Positions 28,364-35,927 of a stretch of 64,000 nucleotides of DNA are shown in pieces. The position numbers were made by a program, and so were the translations under genes. Under the pieces are notes generated by a model, which saw only the letters and a list, made by a program, of their open reading frames with translations, ran no database searches and was not told the DNA's origin. The stretch is from Amycolatopsis lexingtonensis (lineage in GTDB: Bacteria; Actinomycetota; Actinomycetes; Mycobacteriales; Pseudonocardiaceae), in NCBI RefSeq assembly GCF_014873755.1, contig NZ_JADBEG010000001.1:10299001-10363000 (forward strand). The letters run 5' to 3'. Each line of letters opens with the position of its first letter. Position 1 is the first letter of the stretch.

Positions 28364-29873
28364 TTGCTTCCTCCTCGTTGTTGGCGGACTTGGACAGGGC
28401 GGCGAAGACGACGAACGCGCCGACGAAGCCGACCACCCAGTTGTAGTCGTAAAGGGGCTTGAGGAACGGGATCAGGCCGGCGTCGGGGAACGGCCCGCCG
28501 TACGCGCCGCCGACCGCCAAGACGGCTCCGACCAGCGTGGCGACCAGTGCGCGCCAGTTCCAGCCGCCGCTGAACCAATACACCCCATCGGGTGTGTAGA
28601 GGTCCTTCAGCTTGAGCTTGGTGCGGGCGATCACCCAGTAGCCCGCGACGAGCACCCCGGCCACCGCGCCGAGCAGGCCGCCGTAGAAGCCGAGCCAGGC
28701 GAAGATGTAGATGTTCGGGTCGGAGTAGAGCCGCCACGGCTGGATCAGGATGCCGATGACGCCGGTGATGCCGCCGCCGACGGCGAACGTGATCTTCTTC
28801 GGGAAGGCGTTCGAGAAGTCGTAGGACGGGCTGACGACGTTGGCCGCCAGGTTCGCCGAGATCGTGGCGAGCACCAGCGCGACCAGCGCGACGACCACCA
28901 CGACCGGGCTGGAGAACTTGTCGGCCAGCTGCGCCGGGTCCCAGATGTCCTCGCCGTAGAGGACGTGGCCGCCCGACGTCGTCAGGATGGCCACGATCGC
29001 GATGAACGTCATCGTGGTGGGCAGGCCGAGGATCTGGCCGCGGACCTGCTTGCGCTGGCTGCCGCCGAAGCGGGTGAAGTCCGGCATGTTGAGCGACAGC
29101 GTCGACCAGAACGCGATCATCGCCATCAGCGACGGCGCGAACACCTTCCAGAAGTCCGGGCCCCAGCCGAGCTTGCCGCCGTCGGACAGGATCGGGCCGA
29201 GCCCGCCCGCCTTGACCAGCACGTACCCGAGCATGATCAGGAAGCCGACGGACACCAGCGGCGCCGTCCAGTTCTCGAACCGGCGGACCGCCTCCATGCC
29301 GCGCCAGATGATGAGCATCTGGCCGATCCAGAAGACCACGAAGGACAGCCACAGCGTCCAGTGCTGGCCGGCGATCACCGAGGAGTCTCGCCACCACGAG
29401 CCGAGCAGGCGCCCGAGGATGACGTAGATGGCCTCGCCGCCGACCCAGGTCTGGATGCCGAACCAGCCGCACGCGATGAACGCGCGCAGCAGCGCGGCCA
29501 GGTTGGCGCCGCGCAGGCCGTAGAACGCGCGGGCGAACACCGGGAACGGGATGCCGTACTTCGTGCCGGCGTGGCTGTTGAGCAGCATCGGCACGAGCAC
29601 GATCAGGTTGCCGATGGTGATCGTGATCAGCGCCTGCACCCAGTTCATGCCCAGGGCGATGAGTGAGGCGGCCAATGCGTAGCTGGGGATGTTGTGCGCC
29701 ATCCCCATCCAGAGCGCGAAGTAGTTGTAGGTGGTCCAGGTCCGTTTGTCGACGGGGACGGGGGCCAGCTCTTCGTTGAAGAACCGGCTGCCTTCGAGAG
29801 ACCCGACGTCGGCGGGGTCGAGCTCGACCCGTCCGTCGTCGTGCACGCGCTGGTCTGCGGGTGTCGGCGCCAT
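28317..29873 (-). CDS. NCS1 family nucleobase:cation symporter
   Basis: This 518-residue transporter has about 12 membrane segments. The N-terminal ELAPVPVDKRTWTTYNYFALWMGMAHNIPSY region is the signature of NCS1 permeases (Mhp1/PucI/FurD type), in which WxxYNYFALWxGMA lines the substrate site. Uptake of uracil, hydantoin or allantoin with Na+ or H+ is expected; the operon points to a pyrimidine or hydantoin. It is the first gene of the operon. Its 3' end runs 47 bases into the nitrilase gene, an unusually long overlap that may couple translation. The last 20 residues are hydrophilic and may have been shaped by this overlap. Confidence 0.92.
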   Translation of the reverse strand: MAPTPADQRVHDDGRVELDPADVGSLEGSRFFNEELAPVPVDKRTWTTYNYFALWMGMAHNIPSYALAASLIALGMNWVQALITITIGNLIVLVPMLLNSHAGTKYGIPFPVFARAFYGLRGANLAALLRAFIACGWFGIQTWVGGEAIYVILGRLLGSWWRDSSVIAGQHWTLWLSFVVFWIGQMLIIWRGMEAVRRFENWTAPLVSVGFLIMLGYVLVKAGGLGPILSDGGKLGWGPDFWKVFAPSLMAMIAFWSTLSLNMPDFTRFGGSQRKQVRGQILGLPTTMTFIAIVAILTTSGGHVLYGEDIWDPAQLADKFSSPVVVVVALVALVLATISANLAANVVSPSYDFSNAFPKKITFAVGGGITGVIGILIQPWRLYSDPNIYIFAWLGFYGGLLGAVAGVLVAGYWVIARTKLKLKDLYTPDGVYWFSGGWNWRALVATLVGAVLAVGGAYGGPFPDAGLIPFLKPLYDYNWVVGFVGAFVVFAALSKSANNEEEASERRPSRIDPAAVDG

Positions 29874-30030
29874 TGCGGCATCCTGCGCGCCTGGTCATCG
29901 CCGGGGCAACGGCAGAGTGTTCACTCTTCCACGGCCTGGAGTGCAGTCTGTCGATTGCGCGAACCGGCGTCGGGGTGCATGACCTGCGTCACACATCCGG
30001 CCGTTACGAACCGGCAAAGCGGGTGAAACG

Positions 30031-30086
30031 TCTCCACAGGATCTCCACACTTCACGCGGACCGTCTCCACCGGGGGTGCATAGGGT
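30031..30086 (+). promoter_or_regulatory. Tandem 11-bp-phased repeats and -10 box before the response regulator gene
   Basis: The heptamer TCTCCAC occurs at 30031-30037, 30042-30048 and 30064-30070, that is, 11 and 22 bases apart on one face of the helix. This is the usual arrangement of OmpR/PhoB-family binding sites. TAGGGT at 30081-30086 is a -10 box seven bases before the ATG, giving a leaderless transcript. Self-regulation by the response regulator is the natural reading; the sites could also act on the divergent transporter operon. Confidence 0.55.
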
Positions 30087-30093
30087 CGTGGCC

Positions 30094-30786
30094 ATGGAAC
30101 TGGGTGGACGGCGGGTGCTCGTCGTCGAGGACGACGCCACGATCGCCGCGTCGATCGCGGCCCGGCTGCGGGCCGAGGGGTTCACCGTGGACGTCGCCCA
30201 CGACGGGCCGGCGGCGGTCGAGGCGGACGCGGCTTCGGAGCCGGACCTCGTGGTGCTGGACGTGATGCTGCCGGGGTTCGACGGCCTGGAGGTCTGCCGC
30301 CGGATCCAGGGCCGCCGTCCGGTGCCGGTCCTCATGCTGACCGCGCGCGCCGACGAGACGGACCTGCTGGTCGGGCTGGGGGTCGGCGCCGATGACTACC
30401 TCACGAAGCCGTTCTCGATGCGGGTGCTGACCGCGCGCGTGCACGCGCTGCTGCGGCGGGTCGACCGTTCGGCGTCCGCCACGGGCACGCGGATCGTGCT
30501 GGGCGACCTCGAGATCGACGTGGACCAGCGGCGGGTGGCGCGGGCGGGGGTGGCGGCGCAGCTGACGCCGATCGAGTTCGACCTGCTGGTGCACTTCGCG
30601 CGGCGGCCGCGGGCGGTGCAGCCGCGGGAACGGCTGCTGTCGGAGGTGTGGGACTGGGACGTCCACGGCACGTCCGCGGGCACCCGCGCGGTCGACAGCC
30701 ACATCAAGGCGCTGCGGCGGAAGCTCGGGGCGGACCTGATCCGCACGGTGCACGGCGTCGGCTACGCGTTGGAGGCGGGATCGTGA
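30094..30786 (+). CDS. OmpR-family response regulator
   Basis: This 230-residue regulator has a receiver domain (residues 5-120) with the acidic pocket VVEDD, phosphoacceptor Asp56 in VVLDVMLPG, Thr83 and Lys105 in LTKPFSM. A winged-helix DNA-binding domain follows (residues 135-228), containing LTPIEFDLLVHFARRPRAV and the RAVDSHIKALRRKLG recognition helix. The ATG at 30094 sits next to a TAGGGT box, and phased heptamers lie upstream. The gene overlaps the histidine kinase gene by four bases (GTGA). The stimulus is unknown. Confidence 0.92.
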   Translation: MELGGRRVLVVEDDATIAASIAARLRAEGFTVDVAHDGPAAVEADAASEPDLVVLDVMLPGFDGLEVCRRIQGRRPVPVLMLTARADETDLLVGLGVGADDYLTKPFSMRVLTARVHALLRRVDRSASATGTRIVLGDLEIDVDQRRVARAGVAAQLTPIEFDLLVHFARRPRAVQPRERLLSEVWDWDVHGTSAGTRAVDSHIKALRRKLGADLIRTVHGVGYALEAGS

Positions 30787-31763
30787 ACCTCGTGCCGCGG
30801 CCGCTGGACCGCATCCGGTCGATCAAGCTGAAGCTGGCGATCCTGATGGTCGCGTCCGGCGGCGTCGCGTTCGCGTTCTTCAACTGGCAGATCGGCTGGC
30901 TGCCGCCCAAGACGACGATCACCGCGATGGTGCTGGCGCTGGTGCTGTCGCAGCTGCTGGCCCACGGGATGACGCGGCCGTTGCGGGAGATGACGGCGGC
31001 GGCCCGTGCGATGGCGAAGGGCGACTACACGCGGCGGATCCGCGCGACCACGCGGGACGAGGTGGGCTCGCTCGCGTCGGCGTTCAACCAGATGGCGGGA
31101 GACTTGGGCGACGCGGACCGGCAGCGCCGCGAGCTGATCGCGAACGTGTCCCACGAGCTGCGGACGCCGATCACGGCGTTGAACGGCGTGCTGGAGAACC
31201 TGGTCGACGGCGTCGAAGACCCGGACCCGGCCACGTTGAAGACGGCGTTGCAGCAGACCGAGCGGCTGGCGACACTGGTGGACGAGCTCCTCGACCTGTC
31301 GCGGCTGGACGCGGGGGCGATCCCGCTGCACAAGACTTCGTTCTCGCTCTCTTCGCTGCTTTCGGAGGCGGTCTCCGAGGCGGCGCTGGTGCGCGGGGTG
31401 AGTTTTTCGGTGTCGGCTCCGGACGTACTGGTGACCGCGGACCGCGGGCGGCTGTTTCAAGTGGTGGCGAACCTGCTGGAGAACGCGGTCCGCCACGGCC
31501 CGGCGGGAGGTTCGGTGCGGGTGCTGGCCGAGGTCCGGCCGGGCGAGGTGCGCATCGACGTGTGCGACGAAGGGCCGGGGATCGCGCCCGCCGATCGGGT
31601 GCGGGTGTTCGAGCGGTTCACCCGGGGCGAGCGGCCGTCCGGCGGCGGGACGGGGCTGGGGCTGGCGATCGCCCGGTGGGCGGTGGAGCTGCACGGGGGG
31701 ACCATCGGGGTGGTCGATTCTTCGCCGGGCTCCCGGATCCGGGTGACTTTGCCGACCGGCTGA
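30783..31763 (+). CDS. Sensor histidine kinase with short sensor region
   Basis: This 326-residue kinase starts at GTG 30783, overlapping the regulator stop. Two N-terminal membrane segments (about residues 15-33 and 45-60) are joined by a loop of only about 12 residues, so it has almost no extracellular sensor and probably senses within or at the membrane. A HAMP domain follows (MTRPLREMTAAARAMAKGDY), then the H box with His124 in NVSHELRTPI and the ATPase N, G1 and G2 boxes (LLENAVRHG, DEGPGI, GGGTGLGLAI). It phosphorylates the adjacent response regulator. Confidence 0.93.
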   Translation: MNLVPRPLDRIRSIKLKLAILMVASGGVAFAFFNWQIGWLPPKTTITAMVLALVLSQLLAHGMTRPLREMTAAARAMAKGDYTRRIRATTRDEVGSLASAFNQMAGDLGDADRQRRELIANVSHELRTPITALNGVLENLVDGVEDPDPATLKTALQQTERLATLVDELLDLSRLDAGAIPLHKTSFSLSSLLSEAVSEAALVRGVSFSVSAPDVLVTADRGRLFQVVANLLENAVRHGPAGGSVRVLAEVRPGEVRIDVCDEGPGIAPADRVRVFERFTRGERPSGGGTGLGLAIARWAVELHGGTIGVVDSSPGSRIRVTLPTG

Positions 31764-31770
31764 CTTTCGC

Positions 31771-31829
31771 GGTGTCTTGAATGAGTCATTCAGGACGCTG
31801 GGGGTCCTGAATGACTCATTCAAGACACC
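31771..31829. repeat. Palindromic intergenic repeat, family B, copy 2
   Basis: This is the longest-paired copy: GGTGTCTTGAATGAGTCATT at the left is matched by AATGACTCATTCAAGACACC at the right. It lies between the histidine kinase gene and the DUF4173 gene, eight bases after the kinase stop, where it may act as a terminator. Confidence 0.9.
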
Positions 31830-31883
31830 GGAGTGGCGGCCGGGTGTGGGTATTTGCGAATGTGAACGTTAGGAGTGGGTGGG

Positions 31884-33572
31884 ATGCCGAAGAGCAGTGT
31901 GGGTGGGGCCGGGAAGTCCGGTGAGGGGAAGGGGGTGCCGCGGGGCAAGCGCCAGGTGATCGCGAGCGGCGAGAAGGCGATGGGTGCGGCAGGTGCGGGT
32001 CCGGACGAGGCCGCAGGTCGAGCTGGTGCTGCGGGAGCCCGTGCGACCGCGGGAACTGCCGGTGCGTGGACGCGACCCGGCGGAAACGCCTGGGCGACCG
32101 GGATGCCAGGAGCCCCAGCACCGGGCGGCGTAGCCATAGCCGCCCCACCCGTTCTCCTCCGCGAGCTCCCGCCACCCAAGTCCGCAACCGTCCCCCTGCC
32201 CCCGGCCGTCCTCCCCGCCGCCGCCGTGGCCGGGATCGCCGGGGCCCTCGTCCTCCCCGTAGACCGCCCCGGAATCGGCTGGCTCCTCGCCGCCCTCGCC
32301 ATCACGACCGCCGTGGCCGTCGCCAACCGAGGTCGCTTCACCTGGGCAAGCGCGAGCTGGGCCCTCCTGGCCCTCGCCCTCCTGAGTGTCGGCACCTTCC
32401 GCGCCTCCGGCTGGCTCTTCGCCCTCTGCGTACCCGCCGCCATCGTCGCCGGCTCCCTGGCCGTCGTCGGTCCCCGGACCGTCCACAGTGTCCTCTACGA
32501 CATGCTCGCGCTCCCCCTGGAAGCCCTCCGCGCCATCCCGTGGGCCGGTCGCGGGCTCGGGCGCTTCGCCGCCCGCCGGGACGGGGTCGCGCGGCGGATC
32601 GCGCTCGCCGTGCTCGGGGCCGCCGTGCTCGTCGCCGTCTTCGTTCCGCTGCTCGCCAGTGCCGATGCCGCCTTCGCCGCCGTCGTCGCCGCCGTGATTC
32701 CCGATCTCAGTCCCGCCGTGCTCGTGCGGTGGGGCGTGGTCTTCGCCGTCGTCGCGCTGCTCGTGGCCGGGGCGTGCTACTTCCTGGCCGCACCGGCCGA
32801 AAAAGCCGAAACAGAGAGTCCGAAAAGGACAAAATACGGTCTGGAATGGACGGTCCCGCTCGTCGTCCTCATCCTGCTGTTCAGCGTCTTCGTCGCCGTC
32901 CGGCTGGTCGTGCTCTTCGGCGGCACCGAATACGTCCTGCGCACCAGCGGCCTGACGTCGGCCGAGTATGCCCGCAGCGGCTTCTGGCAGCTCTGCGCCG
33001 TCACCGTGCTCACGCTCGCCATCGTCGCCGCGGCCCTGCGCTGGGCGCCGAACGCCACGAAAGCCGACCGGCTCCGGCAGCGCGTCCTGCTCGGCGCGCT
33101 GAGCGCGTTGAGCCTCGTGCTCGTCGGCTCGGCGCTCAGCCGCATGGGGACCTACCAGGAGGCGTACGGCTTCACCGTGCTGCGGCTGCTGGTCGAGGTC
33201 TGCGAGCTGTGGTTCGGCGCCGTGTTCGTCCTCGTCCTGCTGTCGCTGGTCCGGTTGCGCCCGGCGTGGCTGCCGCGCGCCGCGATCGGGACGGCTGCCG
33301 TCGCGCTGCTCGGGCTCGCCCTGCTCGATCCGGAACGGCTCATCGCCGAGGCCAACCTCGATCGGGCGGCCGCCGGGAAGCCGCTGGATCACCGGTACCT
33401 GGCCGGGTTCTCCGCCGACGTCGTGCCGGTCGTCGAGGCGCGGCTGCCGGAGCCGCTGCGCACCTGCGTGCTGCGGCAGGTGCTGGCCGCCGGCGACACC
33501 GCGGACGGCTGGCCCGCCTGGAACCTCGCCCGCGCTTCGGCACGTGACGTACCTCTCGGGCGCTGCGGCTGA
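31884..33572 (+). CDS. DUF4173-type polytopic membrane protein
   Basis: This protein of about 562 residues has a disordered Gly/Ala-rich cytoplasmic N-terminus (first 85 residues) and about ten hydrophobic segments. SVLYDMLALPLEALRAIPWAG and ASADAAFAAVVAAVIPDLS are typical of the DUF4153/DUF4173 group. The C-terminal segment after residue 480 is soluble and acidic, with EANLDRAAAGKPLDHRYLAGFSADVVP; this part recurs in the family. The function is unknown. The ATG at 31884 has an AGGAG eight bases upstream. A family B repeat separates it from the two-component system genes. Confidence 0.75.
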   Translation: MPKSSVGGAGKSGEGKGVPRGKRQVIASGEKAMGAAGAGPDEAAGRAGAAGARATAGTAGAWTRPGGNAWATGMPGAPAPGGVAIAAPPVLLRELPPPKSATVPLPPAVLPAAAVAGIAGALVLPVDRPGIGWLLAALAITTAVAVANRGRFTWASASWALLALALLSVGTFRASGWLFALCVPAAIVAGSLAVVGPRTVHSVLYDMLALPLEALRAIPWAGRGLGRFAARRDGVARRIALAVLGAAVLVAVFVPLLASADAAFAAVVAAVIPDLSPAVLVRWGVVFAVVALLVAGACYFLAAPAEKAETESPKRTKYGLEWTVPLVVLILLFSVFVAVRLVVLFGGTEYVLRTSGLTSAEYARSGFWQLCAVTVLTLAIVAAALRWAPNATKADRLRQRVLLGALSALSLVLVGSALSRMGTYQEAYGFTVLRLLVEVCELWFGAVFVLVLLSLVRLRPAWLPRAAIGTAAVALLGLALLDPERLIAEANLDRAAAGKPLDHRYLAGFSADVVPVVEARLPEPLRTCVLRQVLAAGDTADGWPAWNLARASARDVPLGRCG

Positions 33573-33576
33573 ACCG

Positions 33577-33654
33577 GACCGGCCGGTCAGGCGTGGTTAA
33601 CCACATGCGCGGAAGCCACCGGGCCGTCGTGGGGGCGGTCCGGCGGCTTCCGCG
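33577..33654. terminator. Terminator region between convergent genes
   Basis: There are two structures: a perfect 12-base palindrome, GACCGGCCGGTC, at 33577-33588, and a hairpin with arms CGCGGAAGCC (33608-33617) and GGCTTCCGCG (33645-33654). They fill the gap between the DUF4173 gene and the convergent inhibitor gene and probably stop transcription from both sides. Confidence 0.55.
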
Positions 33655-33664
33655 CGTCCGGGGT

Positions 33665-34027
33665 TCAGAAGGCGAAGACGTCGTCCGAGTCGCGGTCGGC
33701 GGCGCAGCGGTTCGGGTACGTCGCGTGGAACGACACCGGCTTGCCGCGCCAGGTGCCCACCGCCGTGACGTCCACCGGGGCGTAGATCAGCGTGCAGGCC
33801 TGGTGCCGGGCGTTGATCTTCGAGAAGTCGCCGTTCGCGCCGGCGAGCACCGCGCACGCCTTGTCGCGCTTCGGGTGCGTGCCGCCGTTGGGTTCGCACG
33901 TGAGCACGACCGAGCCGATCCGGTTCGCGGTGTCGTGGGTGGTCAGCTGCAGCGTCGACGCCGGTGGCTGCGCGGGGGCGAGGCAGCTCAGGCTCATCAA
34001 GCAGGCAGCGAAGGGGAGTAGGGCCAT
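33665..34027 (-). CDS. Subtilisin inhibitor-like (SSI family) secreted protein
   Basis: This 120-residue protein has a short signal-like N-terminus (MALLPFAACLMSLSCLAPA). The mature part carries the SSI pattern: a first cysteine pair in VVLTCEPNGGTHPKRDKAC, a second in ACTLIY ... NRC, and the C-terminal ADRDSDDVFAF. In Streptomyces SSI the reactive-site P1 residue follows Cys-Pro; here the segment reads ACTLIYAP, giving leucine as the likely P1, which would favour subtilisin- or chymotrypsin-like targets. The start at ATG 34027 was chosen because it begins the signal peptide. A secreted-protease control role is expected. Confidence 0.85.
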   Translation of the reverse strand: MALLPFAACLMSLSCLAPAQPPASTLQLTTHDTANRIGSVVLTCEPNGGTHPKRDKACAVLAGANGDFSKINARHQACTLIYAPVDVTAVGTWRGKPVSFHATYPNRCAADRDSDDVFAF

Positions 34028-34055
34028 ATCGGTGTCATCGGCAGCCCCGGGTCGA

Positions 34056-35690
34056 TCACTGTGCTCCACGTCCGGGTGAGTCTTCTTCACTCGGCCGGGT
34101 GAGGTCCGACGCCAGCAGGGCGACGTAGAGCGAGAGCATCGACTCCGGGTCCTCCAGCCGGACGCCGAGGACCTGCTCGATCCGGGCGAGCTGCTGGTAG
34201 TACGCCGTCCGGGAGGTGTGCGCGGCCGCGGCCGCCGCCGACTTGTTGCCGCCCTGCTCGCAGTAGTGCCGCAACGCCTGGACGAGCCGGCTGCCCGTGG
34301 CGGCGTCCCGCTGCAGCAGCGGGCCCAGTTCCCGGTGCGCGAACGCCGTCACCCGCTCGTCGCCCGCCAGCAGGTGCAGCAGGCCGCGCAGGCGGACGTC
34401 GGACAGGCGGTGCAGCACGCGCTCGTCGCCCGCCCCGAGCGCGGCCGCCGCGACGTGCGCCGCCTCCTTCAACGTCCGGTGCGCTTCGGCGGGCGACGAC
34501 ACCGTGGTGCCGACCGCGAGCACGCCGGGCGCGCTGCCCCTGGCCTCGTGGACGTCGGTGGCGAGCCGGTGCAGCACGGCGTCGGCGTTCGCCTCCCGCG
34601 ACAGCGCGAGCAGCGCCCGCACCCCGAGGTCGTCGGTGGCGACCAGCGCCGACACCTTCGCGCGGCGGGCCGCCAGCACCGTCGCCTCGGCCAGCTCGCG
34701 CAGCACCGGCGGCGTGGACAGCGCCGGGCGGGTGCCGGTCAGCCGCGGCCGGACCGCCAGCCCGACCAGCTGCCGCCCGGCCAGCGGCACGGCGAGCGCC
34801 GAGGCCCGCGCCAGCAGCTCCGAAGACGGCGCCGGCGAGGCGAGCAGCTCGGTGAGCACCGCGCGGTGGGCCTGCCGTTCGAGGCCGTCGGAGTCCTTGG
34901 CGACCAGCCGGTGCACGGCCAGCGCGGACGCCGCCCGCTCGGCGACCACCCGGTGCCGGTGCGGCGGCTGGTCGGCGCAGACGAGGACCAGCCGGCCCCA
35001 GTCGTGCCCGCGCGCGCCGACCACGGTGACCAGCCAGCCCGACCCGGGGTGGTAACCGGTCCGCTCGCCGACCTGGACCACCCGCGAGCGCGACGGCCAG
35101 CCGGTCAGCAGCTCGGCCGGGTCGGTGCCGGCCGCGTCGTAGGCGAGCAACTCGTGCGACAGCGTCTCGAGCACCACCGGCAGCTCGGTGAGCCGCGCGA
35201 CTTCGCCCAGCACGACGCCGGGTTCGGCGCCCGCGACGGTCAGCGCGGTGAACGTCTCGTGCACGCGCTCGGCGGCGCGCAGCTCGGCGACCTGGGCGTC
35301 GACGATCTGGCCGTTCACCGCTTCGGTGACGCTCACGAACCGCGTCTCGCGTGAGAGCGTGACCAGCGGCAGGCCGTGCTCCTCGGCCGCCTCGACCAGC
35401 GCGGCGGGCAGCTTGTCGCTCCAGTGCCGGACCAGCTCGATCACGACGCCGGCGGCGCCGACCCCGGCCAGGTCGGCGACGTAGCGGGCCAGCGCCGGGC
35501 CGTCGTCGGGCAGGGCGACCCCGGTGGTCAGCACCAGCTCGCCGCCGCGCAGCAGGTGCGCGATGTCGGCGACCTCGGCGACGTGCGCCCAGCGCACCGG
35601 CGCGTCCAGCCCGGCCGCGCCGGCGACGACGTGCGGGCGGCCCTGGCGCAGCACCGGCAGGGCGAGCGCCTCGGCGACGGTCGGGTACAT
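34056..35690 (-). CDS. PucR-family transcriptional regulator
   Basis: This 544-residue regulator has an N-terminal PucR ligand domain (residues 1-125, beginning MYPTVAEALALPVLRQGRPHVVAG with WAHVAEVADIAHLLRGGELVLTTG). A middle GGDEF-like or CdaR-like region follows, and then a C-terminal HTH_30 segment, ALRHYCEQGGNKSAAAAAAHTSRTAYYQQLARIEQVLG. PucR proteins control purine and pyrimidine catabolism. It is divergent from mmsA and about 4 kb from the NCS1-hydA operon, so it is the likely regulator of both. The gap to mmsA holds a perfect inverted repeat. Confidence 0.9.
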   Translation of the reverse strand: MYPTVAEALALPVLRQGRPHVVAGAAGLDAPVRWAHVAEVADIAHLLRGGELVLTTGVALPDDGPALARYVADLAGVGAAGVVIELVRHWSDKLPAALVEAAEEHGLPLVTLSRETRFVSVTEAVNGQIVDAQVAELRAAERVHETFTALTVAGAEPGVVLGEVARLTELPVVLETLSHELLAYDAAGTDPAELLTGWPSRSRVVQVGERTGYHPGSGWLVTVVGARGHDWGRLVLVCADQPPHRHRVVAERAASALAVHRLVAKDSDGLERQAHRAVLTELLASPAPSSELLARASALAVPLAGRQLVGLAVRPRLTGTRPALSTPPVLRELAEATVLAARRAKVSALVATDDLGVRALLALSREANADAVLHRLATDVHEARGSAPGVLAVGTTVSSPAEAHRTLKEAAHVAAAALGAGDERVLHRLSDVRLRGLLHLLAGDERVTAFAHRELGPLLQRDAATGSRLVQALRHYCEQGGNKSAAAAAAHTSRTAYYQQLARIEQVLGVRLEDPESMLSLYVALLASDLTRPSEEDSPGRGAQ

Positions 35691-35701
35691 GGCTCCTCGG
35701 T

Positions 35702-35863
35702 GTTACCAATCTGGCCAAAAGTAGGCCGCCCGCCCCGAGCAGCACGTAACCCGAGGTACGACGTCATGCGGCCGTGACTGTGGTCGGATTGGTAACCAGA
35801 GACACAGCATCGGCAGGGACAGACTGTACGGCCGGGAGGCAACTGGCGTACACGTTGCCGATG
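35702..35863. promoter_or_regulatory. Divergent control region between pucR and mmsA
   Basis: GTTACCAATC (35702-35711) and its complement GATTGGTAAC (35787-35796) face each other across 75 bases. A second pair, CATCGGCA (35808-35815) and TGCCGATG (35856-35863), lies nearer mmsA. The first pair is the better operator candidate for PucR. A partial match, GTTACGAACC, occurs at 30003-30012 upstream of the transporter operon. Confidence 0.5.
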
Positions 35864-35927
35864 GCGTCCGCGTGGCGCGCGCCCGGAGACTCGGGTGGAC
35901 GTCCCCCGAGCGAAGGAGCGCACCGCC

